DNA of 64,000 nt from Deferribacterales bacterium Deferri_01 (lineage in GTDB: Bacteria > Chrysiogenota > Deferribacteres > Deferribacterales > Geovibrionaceae), in NCBI GenBank assembly GCA_001603805.1, contig LUZY01000003.1, positions 62,001 to 126,000 on the forward strand. Reading direction: 5' to 3'. Below the pieces are notes generated by a model. It was given only the letters and a program-made list of their open reading frames with translations, made no database searches and had not been told where the DNA came from. Shown here piece by piece: positions 1-7,849 of the stretch (position 1 is its first letter; each line of letters begins with the position of its first letter). Both the position numbers and the translations under genes were made by a program.

Positions 1-1323
1 AAGGAGAAGAGCATAAAAAGGAACTTTTGCAAGGCAGTTCATATAAGGCACTGTCAGAATAGTGGCAAGCCTTGCCCTGTCATCGGCTATTCCTTTTGTT
101 GCCATTATGCCGGGAACGGCGCAGCCTCCGATAAACGCTCCTCCGAGGACAAGGGGCAGGGTGGACTGACCGTGCAGCCCGAAACGTTTGAACAGTCTAT
201 CCAGAATGAATGCTATGCGGGGCATATAGCCTATATCTTCTATTATCGCAATTAGAGCGAACAGTATAAGGAATATGGGAACGTAGTTCAGCAGCGCAAG
301 GGCACTGTTGGTCATCCAAATACCGAAATCAGTAAGCATAGGCACATCAATGAACTGCGGTTCAGGCAGAATTGAGATTATAAAATTTTTGACCATAGCA
401 AGATAAGGCCATGTGTAATTTGTCAGTTTGTAACCCAGAACTATTGAAAGCTGATAAACCAGATAAATTACACCGGCAAGAAAAGGGAACGCCAGCCAGC
501 GGTTAAGGATTATCTTATCTGCCTTGGAGGTGAGTGTTTCCTTCTTTTCCGATGCTTCCTTAACAGATTTATGATACAGGTAGTCTGCGCTCTGGTATCT
601 TATTGCGGCAAGGAAAGAGTCTATATCAATGTTATGCTCGGAGTGAATCTTCTTGTACTGCGCATCCATCTCCTCTTTGGGTATTCCTGCTTTGGCAAGA
701 ACCGTATCATCGGCCTCCAGTGCTTTTATGGCAAACCATCTGGGTGCGATTTCCGATTCAATGCTGATCTTTTCTGTGAAACGGGCTATGTAGGGCTCAA
801 GTTCTTCGTAGTTTATTTCAAATCCTGTTGCCTTGTGGGAGTTGGCTTCCAGAATGGATGAAAGAATATCTTTTTTGCCGATATTCCTTGAACCGACAGC
901 CTCGACCACTCTGACCTTGAGCATTTCTGAAAGCTTGCCTGCATCTATATCCAGCCCTCGTCTTTTTGCCACATCCATCATATTAAGGACTATGACGACC
1001 GGTCTGCCCAGCTCCAGAAGCTGAAAAGTGAGGTAAAGACTTCTCTTAATGTTAGAAGCGTCAATAATGTTGAGGATTACATCAGGGTTTTCGTCAATCA
1101 GATAGTTTTTTGCCACTCTTTCTTCAAGTGAAAAAGAACTGAATGAATAGGTTCCGGGCAAGTCCACAACCTCGATTTTTTCACCGCCGTGGCTGAGGTA
1201 TGCTGTTTTTTTATCAACAGTAACGCCGGGGTAGTTGGCTATGTGCTGATTAACGCCACTGAGCATTGTAAAAATAGTGGATTTACCGCAGTTTGGCTGT
1301 CCTGCCAGTGCAACTTTTATCAT
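1..1323 (-). CDS. feoB: FeoB ferrous iron transporter, first copy (C-terminus outside window)
   Basis: Inner-membrane Fe(II) uptake protein with a cytosolic G-protein domain. The 441 codons present read from an ATG at 1323 leftwards off the window. The N-terminus shows the G1 loop GQPNCGKS (residues 8-15), then ANYPGVTVDKK, DLPGTYSF (G3) and NMMD (G4), followed by the first Gate-type membrane helices. The ATG overlaps the stop of the upstream feoA by four bases (ATGA), so the two are translationally coupled. It is clearly different in sequence from the second FeoB in this window (GNPNSGKT loop), so the two are paralogues and not a recent duplication. The C-terminal half cannot be judged here. 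Confidence 0.95.
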   Translation of the reverse strand, partial: MIKVALAGQPNCGKSTIFTMLSGVNQHIANYPGVTVDKKTAYLSHGGEKIEVVDLPGTYSFSSFSLEERVAKNYLIDENPDVILNIIDASNIKRSLYLTFQLLELGRPVVIVLNMMDVAKRRGLDIDAGKLSEMLKVRVVEAVGSRNIGKKDILSSILEANSHKATGFEINYEELEPYIARFTEKISIESEIAPRWFAIKALEADDTVLAKAGIPKEEMDAQYKKIHSEHNIDIDSFLAAIRYQSADYLYHKSVKEASEKKETLTSKADKIILNRWLAFPFLAGVIYLVYQLSIVLGYKLTNYTWPYLAMVKNFIISILPEPQFIDVPMLTDFGIWMTNSALALLNYVPIFLILFALIAIIEDIGYMPRIAFILDRLFKRFGLHGQSTLPLVLGGAFIGGCAVPGIMATKGIADDRARLATILTVPYMNCLAKVPFYALLL

Positions 1324-1562
1324 ATTACTTCCACTTCGATTATTTTTGCTTCGTCTTTTCTGATTGTCACAAAATAGTTCTGAATCATAACTTCTATGGG
1401 ATCCATTAAAGGCGCTGTCCGCACCATGAGGATCTCAGAGCCCGGAACAAAGCCCATATTATACAGCTTCTGTTTCAGAAGCCCCTGAACGGAATATGTT
1501 CTGATTCGACCTTTCTGGTTGGTCTGCATCTCAGAGAGAGGCAGAATTTTCTTTTCGGACAT
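1320..1562 (-). CDS. feoA: FeoA-like protein, first copy
   Basis: Small cytosolic SH3-like partner of FeoB, 80 residues, the usual FeoA length. The family pattern is visible: a start with LSEMQTNQKGRI, the segment LYNMGFVPGSEI in the middle, and APLMDPIEV before the last strands. The ATG at 1562 is preceded on the minus strand by AGGTGG at a suitable distance. It overlaps the start of the downstream feoB by four bases and forms a feoAB operon with it. It diverges from a second feoAB pair that starts near 1859. The function is inferred from family membership. Confidence 0.93.
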   Translation of the reverse strand: MSEKKILPLSEMQTNQKGRIRTYSVQGLLKQKLYNMGFVPGSEILMVRTAPLMDPIEVMIQNYFVTIRKDEAKIIEVEVI

Positions 1563-1858
1563 GCGCCACCTGATTTCAAATTATTGTATTAGACATGTTT
1601 AATAAACTTAGCTTTTAATATATTAGTTTTTTTTATGCAATGATTTTTTTTATTTTTTTGATTATTAAGTGAGGTAACATTTTTATATAGAGCGAAAAAT
1701 GAAAACATATTAAGAACGGTAGTTAGAAAATAAATATGATATTAACTATCAATTAAACATTCCCTATTGACATGCTAGGAACATAGTTATATATCGCTAA
1801 TTAATTTTAGATTGCATAATATATATAGGTACTCTAAGTAAAATTGGAGGAGGTTAAT
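1563..1858. promoter_or_regulatory. Divergent promoter region between two feoAB operons
   Basis: Very AT-rich spacer of about 300 bp between two divergent iron-transport operons. On the plus strand TTGACA (1767-1772), a 17-nt spacer and TATATC (1790-1795) form a good sigma-70-type promoter for the right-hand operon. Long T and A runs (about 1625-1665) precede the left-hand operon, and I could not choose one promoter there. I looked for Fur-type and Fnr-type dyads and saw no convincing match. Shared control by iron or oxygen is expected from the gene content but not demonstrated by the sequence. Confidence 0.6.
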
Positions 1859-2092
1859 TTGGAAGTCTTATTAAGAAATATGAAGGTTAACCAGAAAGGC
1901 AAGGTTACCAAAATAAACTGTGAAGGCGAAGTCTGCCGCCGCATACGTGACATAGGTATTTCCGTGGGTGCTGAAATATTTGTCACAGGCAGAGCGCCTC
2001 TTTATGATCCGGTTGCTCTCAAAGTTAACGACACGGTTGTTACCCTGCGAAACAGCGAAGCAGACAACATATATGTTGAAGTGAAGGGGTGA
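1859..2092 (+). CDS. feoA: FeoA-like protein, second copy
   Basis: About 77 residues, FeoA fold: NQKGKVTKINCEGEVCRRI, then DIGISVGAEI and APLYDPVAL. I prefer the TTG at 1859, because GGAGGAGG (1846-1853) then sits 5 nt upstream. An upstream in-frame TTG at 1844 would place the Shine-Dalgarno sequence inside the gene, and the ATG at 1880 is possible but more distant. The next gene, feoB, starts 4 nt after the stop. The regulatory or stabilising role toward FeoB is taken from the family. Confidence 0.9.
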   Translation: MEVLLRNMKVNQKGKVTKINCEGEVCRRIRDIGISVGAEIFVTGRAPLYDPVALKVNDTVVTLRNSEADNIYVEVKG

Positions 2093-2096
2093 TGAT

Positions 2097-4238
2097 ATGT
2101 CAGCATTAAAAGCAGTTTTGGCAGGCAACCCCAACAGCGGTAAGACAACCCTTTTCAACCTTATCGCCGGTACTCATTACAAGGTGGCAAACTACCCCGG
2201 AGTTACGGTTGAGAAGAAAGAAGCTAAAGTTCACTACGAAGGCAACGAAATAATCCTCACTGACCTTCCCGGAACTTACTCGCTTACGGCTTATTCACTG
2301 GAAGAGGTAGTGGCGAGGGATTTCATAACAACTACAAACCCCGATATAATAGTTGACGTTGTTGATGCTTCCAACCTTGAGCGTAACCTGTATCTTGCTG
2401 TTCAGCTCATGGAGCTTGATAAGCCCCTTGTGTTGGCTCTCAACATGATCGACATGGCAGAGAAGAGAAATATCCGTGTTAACGCTGAACTTCTCTCTGA
2501 AAAACTCGGTGTTCCTGTTGTCAAAACTATAGCCAGAGACGGTGTCGGCAAAAAAGATCTTCTCGAAGGTATACTGAAATTCAAAGCTGAAGGCAGAAAA
2601 TTCAGAATCTCTTACGGAAGCGATCTTGATCCGGCTCTTGAGGAGATGGAAGAGATTATTACCGAAAATGCATTTCTCACAGAGAGCTACCCCGCAAGAT
2701 GGACCGCTCTTAAATATCTTGAGAATGATGCTGAGGTTATGAAAAAAGGCGAAGCCTTTACAGATGTTCACAGCAGGCTTTCTGCCATAGTTGAAAGAGT
2801 TGAAAAACACCTGAAAAGAACTCTTGATACATATCCGGAAACAATTATTGCAGACTACAGATACGGTTATTTGAAATCTGTTCTCAAAGACGTAGTAAAA
2901 AAAGAGAACGAAACCGAAAGGCTGTATCTTTCCGATAAAGCCGATAGACTCCTTACTAACAGAGTTCTTGGCCCTGTTATCATGATCGCTGTTCTTTATG
3001 GTCTTTATGAATTTACCTTCTGGGCGAGTGAAACACCCGTGGGCTGGCTTGAAAGCTTTTTCGGCTGGCTGGGCGGAGTGGCTGATGCTGCGCTTCCTGA
3101 AGGTCTTTTAAAATCCCTTGTGATTTCAGGTATCATTGACGGTGTGGGCGGGGTTCTTGGTTTTGCGCCCCTTATTCTGTTTATGTTCTTCATAATTGCG
3201 ATCCTTGAAGACACAGGCTATATGACAAGGATAGCGTATATGCTTGACCGCGTATTCCGTGCTTTCGGTCTTCAGGGAAGCTCTGTTGTGCCCTACATAG
3301 TCGCAGGCGGTATAGCAGGCGGATGTGCAATCCCCGGCGTTATGGCTGCGAGAACTATCAAAGGAACAAAAGAAAGACTCCTTACCATACTTACTGCTCC
3401 CTTCATGGCTTGCGGAGCGAAGCTGCCTGTTTATGCCCTTCTTATCGCCGCTTTCTGGCCGGGAAGCAAAGGCGGGCTTATGCTTGGTATCACTTTGGCT
3501 AGCTGGCTTCTTGCTCTTATAATGGCGAAACTGCTCGGCATGACCATAGTTAAGGGTGACAATTCTGTATTTATTATGGAACTTCCCCCTTACAGAATTC
3601 CCACGCTTAAAGGTCTTCTGTTCCACGCATGGGAGAAAACATGGATGTACGTAAGAAAAGCAGGTACGTTTATCCTTGCTGTTTCTGTAATTCTCTGGGC
3701 ACTTATGACATTCCCCGGAATGGGCGAAGAAAGAGCAGCCTACTATGAAGATCTGATAGCTCAGGTTGAAAGCACTGTTACTGATGAGGATGCTCAGGCA
3801 GAAGCAATTGCTGAAATTGAAAACCTTGCTGCCGCAGAAGAGCTTAGAGGCTCATATGCAGGCATGATCGGTACTTCAATGGAACCTGTCAGCAAGCTTG
3901 CAGGGTTTGACTGGAGAACAAACATTGCCGTCATAGCCGGTATTGCCGCTAAAGAGGTTGTGGTTTCAACTCTGGGAACAGCCTACTCACTCGGCGAAGT
4001 GGATGTGGAGGAGTTTGCTCCCCTTTCAGAAAGGCTGGCAAACGATCCCGATTGGTCAAAAGCCACTGCACTTGCTCTCATAGTTTTCACTATGATGTAT
4101 GCTCCCTGCTTTGTTACTATGGTTGTTATAGTAAAGGAAACAGGCAGCAGAAAATGGGGTGCATTTACCCTGTTCGGTTACACAATAATAGCATTCATAG
4201 CGGCTGCGATAACCTACAACATTGCAAGCCTCATGTAA
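2097..4238 (+). CDS. feoB: FeoB ferrous iron transporter, second copy (complete)
   Basis: Complete 713-residue Fe(II) transporter. The N-terminal G domain has GNPNSGKT (10-17, G1), DLPG (56-59, G3) and NMID (116-119, G4). The helical spacer is followed by two Gate-type hydrophobic regions, with the family segments GFAPLILFMFFIIAILEDTG, GGCAIPGV and APFMACGAKLPVY, whose Cys and Pro positions are typical of FeoB. It is the last gene of the right-hand feoAB pair and ends 12 nt before a strong terminator. Having two distinct FeoB proteins side by side suggests different affinity, metal or oxygen conditions, which is inference. Confidence 0.97.
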   Translation: MSALKAVLAGNPNSGKTTLFNLIAGTHYKVANYPGVTVEKKEAKVHYEGNEIILTDLPGTYSLTAYSLEEVVARDFITTTNPDIIVDVVDASNLERNLYLAVQLMELDKPLVLALNMIDMAEKRNIRVNAELLSEKLGVPVVKTIARDGVGKKDLLEGILKFKAEGRKFRISYGSDLDPALEEMEEIITENAFLTESYPARWTALKYLENDAEVMKKGEAFTDVHSRLSAIVERVEKHLKRTLDTYPETIIADYRYGYLKSVLKDVVKKENETERLYLSDKADRLLTNRVLGPVIMIAVLYGLYEFTFWASETPVGWLESFFGWLGGVADAALPEGLLKSLVISGIIDGVGGVLGFAPLILFMFFIIAILEDTGYMTRIAYMLDRVFRAFGLQGSSVVPYIVAGGIAGGCAIPGVMAARTIKGTKERLLTILTAPFMACGAKLPVYALLIAAFWPGSKGGLMLGITLASWLLALIMAKLLGMTIVKGDNSVFIMELPPYRIPTLKGLLFHAWEKTWMYVRKAGTFILAVSVILWALMTFPGMGEERAAYYEDLIAQVESTVTDEDAQAEAIAEIENLAAAEELRGSYAGMIGTSMEPVSKLAGFDWRTNIAVIAGIAAKEVVVSTLGTAYSLGEVDVEEFAPLSERLANDPDWSKATALALIVFTMMYAPCFVTMVVIVKETGSRKWGAFTLFGYTIIAFIAAAITYNIASLM

Positions 4239-4250
4239 GAATATACTGAA

Positions 4251-4278
4251 AAGTCCCCGGAAATCCGGGGACTTTTTT
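4251..4278. terminator. Bidirectional rho-independent terminator
   Basis: Perfect 10-bp stem (4251-4260 with 4265-4274, sequence AAGTCCCCGG and its complement), loop AAAT, then TTTTCT. It lies between the convergent feoB and oligopeptidase genes. The A-rich bases on its left side let it serve the minus strand as well. Confidence 0.9.
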
Positions 4279-6207
4279 CTATTTAATTCCTTCCAGTTCC
4301 AGCATTCCTTCAATGCCCGGTTCACGTCCGATAAAGTCTCTGTATAGTTCCATTGCTTTGCGGCTTCCGCCATTTTTCAGGATAATGTTAAAGTATCTTT
4401 CCGCAAGCTCCTGATTGAAAATGCCCTGTTTTTTGAACTCCATGAAAGCGTCAGCGCTCATTCGTTCTGCCCATTTGTAGCTGTAGTACCCTGCTGCATA
4501 TCCGCCGGAGAAAATATGGCTGAATCCGTTCTGGAATCTGTTGTAAGCCGGAGGTTTTATCAGGGACGTTTTTTCCCTGACTTTATCAAGAATCTCCTGG
4601 ACATCGGCTTCTGTGCAGAGTTTCTGATGTATCAGCATATCAAACGTTGCAAACTCAACCTGCCTGATTATGGTAAGTGCTGCATGATAGTTGCGCACCT
4701 CTTTGAGTTTGTCCACCATTTCGGCTGGAATCGTCTCTCCTGTGCGGAAATGGCGGGCAAATATGGAAAGCACATCTTCCTCATATGCGAAAAGTTCAAG
4801 GAACTGCGAGGGAAACTCCACCGCGTCCCACTCCACTCCGTTGATACCGCTTACGTCAGCCTCATCAACTTCACTGCACAGGTGGTGCAGAGCGTGCCCC
4901 ATCTCATGAAACAGGGTTACCACATCTCTGTGTCTGAGGAGTGAAGGGTGACCGTCCTTTGATGCAGGAAAGTTGGCTGCTATTATAGCCGTTGCAGGTA
5001 CAACCGTTCCGTCTTCAGTGTGCCTTGTTATCCAGTCATTCATCCAAGCGCCGTCACGCTTCTCTTTGCGGGCTTCCAGATCCATGTATATGCGGGCGAA
5101 TTCTTTCCCGTTTCTGGATATATCGTACACAGCCACACTTTCGTGCCAAGCCGGTTCGTTTTTCTTTACAAATTCAAGGGAAAACATGCGCCCAAGGAAT
5201 CGTATCATTCCGTCAGTTACGTTGTTTTTTTCAAAATAGGGTCTGTAAAGCTCTTCATCAAAGCCGAAAAGGTGTTTTTTGTACTGCTCTGAGGCGAACA
5301 TAAAGTCATGGGCTTCAAGCTCCTGACCAAAGAAGTTTTTGAGTTCTTCAATCTCTTTTTCAGCATGACCTTTAACTCTCTCAAGAAGGGTATTCAGCAG
5401 ATTAAGCACATCCGCCGGACTATCAGCATCTTTTGATGCCAGCGAGTATTCTGCGTAGTTATTAAAGCCTGTAAGCTGTGCCAGCTCATGGCGCAGGCGC
5501 ATGGTGTTTTCGATAACCTGACCGTTTTCAGGCGCTCTTGTGCAGTATGCTTTGTAGAGCGTCTCTCTGATCTCTCTGTTTCTGCCGTGTGTCATATAGG
5601 CTATGTAGACGGGCATTTGGAGAGTAAGCTTCCAGCCTTTTTCTGTTTTGATTCCCGCAAGATCACTCTCAGGCATTCCTTCAACATCGGCAGGATCGGT
5701 TATCTCAAGTTCAAAAGCGGCTGTGGCATTAAGAAGATTCTGAAAGAATGCGTTGCCAAGCTCACTTAATGCGAGTGATATTTCCTTTACACGCTGTTTT
5801 TTATCTTCAGGAAGATCAACGCCTCCCAGTCTGAAACTGCGGAGAGTGTCTTCAACAGATTTACGCCTCGAAGGAGTGAGGTCTTCTCTCTCTGCTATTT
5901 TTTTCACAGCTTTCATAATTTCAGCATTCTGGCTGAACCATGTTGAATAGTCGCTCAGTATTGGAATGCAGGCAGCGTATAAATCCTGTGTTTCTTTACT
6001 GTTGCAGACGCTGTTTAAGTGACCCACGGGAAAAAAAAGCTTTGATATTTCTGCTCCCGCTTTTTCCAGAGGCTTCATAAAACTGTCGTAATCAGGACTT
6101 TCCAGACGGCAGAGTTCGTTTGCAAGCCTCTTAGTGTTTTCAATGGCTTCTTTTATCTCATTTTCTTTGTTCTTCAGGATATCAACGGAGTATTGAGCGA
6201 ACATCAT
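4279..6207 (-). CDS. prlC: Oligopeptidase A-type M3 zinc metallopeptidase
   Basis: Cytosolic zinc oligopeptidase that degrades short peptides. The 642 residues are close to the usual length of oligopeptidase A. The catalytic motif HEMGH is at residues 434-438 in the context TLFHEMGHALHHL, followed by the conserved SGINGVEWDAVEFPSQFLE segment that carries the third zinc ligand. The C-terminal Tyr/Gly-rich stretch FSGGYAAGYYSYKW is also a family hallmark. The first two codons are both ATG and either may be used. It stands alone, with a terminator at its 3' end. The choice of PrlC/OpdA over PepF rests on the VEWDAVE segment. Confidence 0.93.
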   Translation of the reverse strand: MMFAQYSVDILKNKENEIKEAIENTKRLANELCRLESPDYDSFMKPLEKAGAEISKLFFPVGHLNSVCNSKETQDLYAACIPILSDYSTWFSQNAEIMKAVKKIAEREDLTPSRRKSVEDTLRSFRLGGVDLPEDKKQRVKEISLALSELGNAFFQNLLNATAAFELEITDPADVEGMPESDLAGIKTEKGWKLTLQMPVYIAYMTHGRNREIRETLYKAYCTRAPENGQVIENTMRLRHELAQLTGFNNYAEYSLASKDADSPADVLNLLNTLLERVKGHAEKEIEELKNFFGQELEAHDFMFASEQYKKHLFGFDEELYRPYFEKNNVTDGMIRFLGRMFSLEFVKKNEPAWHESVAVYDISRNGKEFARIYMDLEARKEKRDGAWMNDWITRHTEDGTVVPATAIIAANFPASKDGHPSLLRHRDVVTLFHEMGHALHHLCSEVDEADVSGINGVEWDAVEFPSQFLELFAYEEDVLSIFARHFRTGETIPAEMVDKLKEVRNYHAALTIIRQVEFATFDMLIHQKLCTEADVQEILDKVREKTSLIKPPAYNRFQNGFSHIFSGGYAAGYYSYKWAERMSADAFMEFKKQGIFNQELAERYFNIILKNGGSRKAMELYRDFIGREPGIEGMLELEGIK

Positions 6208-6284
6208 AACCTCTTTAACTTATTTTGAATTACTGATAATATATCATCCCTGAAATCAGATACAAGGGGTCAGGTTTTAAAAAG

Positions 6285-6470
6285 ATGAAAAGGATAAACT
6301 GCTACAAGTGCGAAGGCTACTATGTGACATGGGAAGAAAATATGCCCCACGGGTGCAGAATACTGGGGTTTAAGTCGAAACTTATGCCGTCTCTTTCGGT
6401 GTTCCGCTCCTCCGGTATGCCCTGCCAGTATTTCACGGAAAAGTCTAATAAGGGTGGCAAGGCTCCCTGA
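6285..6470 (+). CDS. Small Cys-rich conserved protein, possible zinc binder
   Basis: 61 residues with four cysteines, CYKC at 6-9, C24 and C47, in a pattern CxxC-x14-C-x22-C that suggests a metal knuckle. Recognisable segments are YYVTWEENMPHGCRI, GFKSKLMPS and RSSGMPCQYF. From memory, short proteins of this form are found in several anaerobic phyla, sometimes mislabelled as uracil-DNA glycosylase, but no glycosylase domain is present. The 3' end overlaps the convergent Crp/Fnr gene by 26 bp. The function is unknown. Confidence 0.75.
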   Translation: MKRINCYKCEGYYVTWEENMPHGCRILGFKSKLMPSLSVFRSSGMPCQYFTEKSNKGGKAP

Positions 6471-7110
6471 GATAGAGGTTGTCGCCTTTTATTTTGATAT
6501 GCCCTTCAAGGTTAAGTATTTTCATACATTTGGTGACAGATTCTCTGGATGCTCCGATCATTGAACTTATTTCCTGATGAGTAAGCTTTTTTATTCTTGT
6601 ATAGTTTCCGTTTTTGTCGCCGTTTTCCTTTGCTATGTCAAAAAGCTGTTTCAGTATCCTTTCTTTGACATTAAGAAACGCCAGTGATTCTATAAGTTCG
6701 TCCGATTTTCTGAGCCTTCCCACAAGTATCTGGAGCATTGTGATGGCAACTTCCGGTTCTTCTCTCATAAGTCGGAGAAAGGGTTCTCTTCCTATTTTAC
6801 AGAGGCTTGATTCCTCGTCTGCTATGATTGTTCCCGCACGTTCTTTCTGGTCGATGAGGCTGAATTCTCCGAAAATGTCATATTTTCCGAAACGGTGCAG
6901 AAGGATCTCGTCTCCGTCTTCGTCAATGAGGACTGCGCGGAAAGAACCGGAGAGAACAATGCAGAGTTCTGTGCCTGCGTCGCCTCTGTGGAGAACTGTT
7001 TCTTCCTTTTCAAACTTTTTGGTTTTCATTGTCTGCGAAATTTTTTCAAGTCTGGATATTTCCACCCTCGAAAAAAGTTCAACATTTTTCAGTTCCTCTG
7101 CAAGACTCAT
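6445..7110 (-). CDS. Crp/Fnr-family transcriptional regulator
   Basis: 221 residues: an N-terminal cyclic-nucleotide-binding-type beta roll (about 10-125), a long dimer helix, and a C-terminal winged helix with LTHQEISSMIGASRESVTK as the DNA-recognition part. The phosphate-binding cassette reads GEFSLIDQKERAG. The Glu and Arg used by Crp are kept, but the Ser after Arg is Ala, so cAMP binding is uncertain. No N-terminal Cys cluster of the Fnr type is present. It is monocistronic and divergent from the gene at 7343. Its ligand and targets are unknown. Confidence 0.9.
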   Translation of the reverse strand: MSLAEELKNVELFSRVEISRLEKISQTMKTKKFEKEETVLHRGDAGTELCIVLSGSFRAVLIDEDGDEILLHRFGKYDIFGEFSLIDQKERAGTIIADEESSLCKIGREPFLRLMREEPEVAITMLQILVGRLRKSDELIESLAFLNVKERILKQLFDIAKENGDKNGNYTRIKKLTHQEISSMIGASRESVTKCMKILNLEGHIKIKGDNLYLREPCHPY

Positions 7111-7240
7111 GACACCCCTCCATGCCTTTTCCCACCATATAATTTTTAGCAGTTGTTTTCAACAGCCTTTACAAATTATTTGCACATAACCCTTTTAAAA
7201 GCTCTTGTGTTATTTTTAACGAATGATCGTAAATTATTCT

Positions 7241-7268
7241 TAAAGATCAGGATTATGATCGCCGATTG
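7241..7268 (+). promoter_or_regulatory. Sigma-28 (FliA)-like flagellar promoter
   Basis: TAAAGATC at 7241-7248 and GCCGATTG at 7261-7268 resemble the FliA consensus TAAAGTTT and GCCGATAA. The 12-nt gap is one base longer than the 11 nt of enterobacterial promoters. It lies 74 nt upstream of the gene at 7343 and points toward it. The match is by eye only. Confidence 0.5.
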
Positions 7269-7274
7269 GATCGA

Positions 7275-7313
7275 TCCTGGAAGGTGATTTCGGCGCAACC
7301 TTCCCTTCCGGGA
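7275..7313 (+). promoter_or_regulatory. Leader with two mutually exclusive hairpins
   Basis: The segment GGAAGG (7279-7284) can pair in two ways. One is with ACCTTCC at 7298-7304 (7-bp stem including the next T). The other is with CCTTCCGGGA at 7304-7313 (10-bp stem from 7275, one G-T pair). Transcription from the sigma-28-like promoter would start at about 7275, so this fold would be at the very 5' end of the mRNA. It could be a stabilising 5' hairpin or a switch. Neither is shown. Confidence 0.4.
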
Positions 7314-7342
7314 TATTTCAGGACAGTATTTAGAGGTGAAAA

Positions 7343-7849
7343 ATGGACATACGGCTGAATCAGGCTGTGAAAGGTCTGAATCAGGACAAGCAGAGTAATG
7401 CTCCGCAAAAAGAAACTAAAGCGGAAGGTCTTGATTTTGAAGAGATACTGCTGGAAAAAGCAGGGAACGGGCTTAAAGAGGCTCAGAATGCTGTTATAGC
7501 AGGAGCCGCAAGGCTCTTTGATGAAATGGCAGAAACGTGGTTTGCTTATGAGGATCTGCTTTCCGGCGGAAATGACAGCTATTTTGAAGATGAATATGGC
7601 TTTGGCGGGAATAATGAAGAGCTTGAACGGCTTGAGGACCTTGTACGGGGCAGAGGCTACTACAGTGTCGATTCTGTAGCCGGAAGGCTGGCTGCCATGG
7701 TGAAGGACGCATCAGGAGGCGTAAACGTTTCACCGCTTGCAGACGCCCTTGCATCAGCTCTAAAAGAAACGGAGAAAAATTCCGGTGAACTGCCGGAGGC
7801 TCTTTATGAGGCTCTGGAAGCAGCTTCTTACAGGCTCCGCAGGGGTTAA
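7343..7849 (+). CDS. Hypothetical protein behind a flagellar-type promoter
   Basis: 168 residues with no recognised domain, signal peptide or membrane segment. It is acidic, with a charged N-terminal third (KETKAEGLDFEEILLEKAG), a Tyr/Gly/Glu-rich middle (about 70-95) and an Ala-rich helical C-terminus that ends in arginines. GAGGTGA precedes the ATG. The sigma-28-like promoter upstream makes a role in motility or chemotaxis possible. It does not look like FlgM, which is shorter. The stop codon overlaps the convergent GGDEF/EAL gene by four bases. Confidence 0.75.
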   Translation: MDIRLNQAVKGLNQDKQSNAPQKETKAEGLDFEEILLEKAGNGLKEAQNAVIAGAARLFDEMAETWFAYEDLLSGGNDSYFEDEYGFGGNNEELERLEDLVRGRGYYSVDSVAGRLAAMVKDASGGVNVSPLADALASALKETEKNSGELPEALYEALEAASYRLRRG

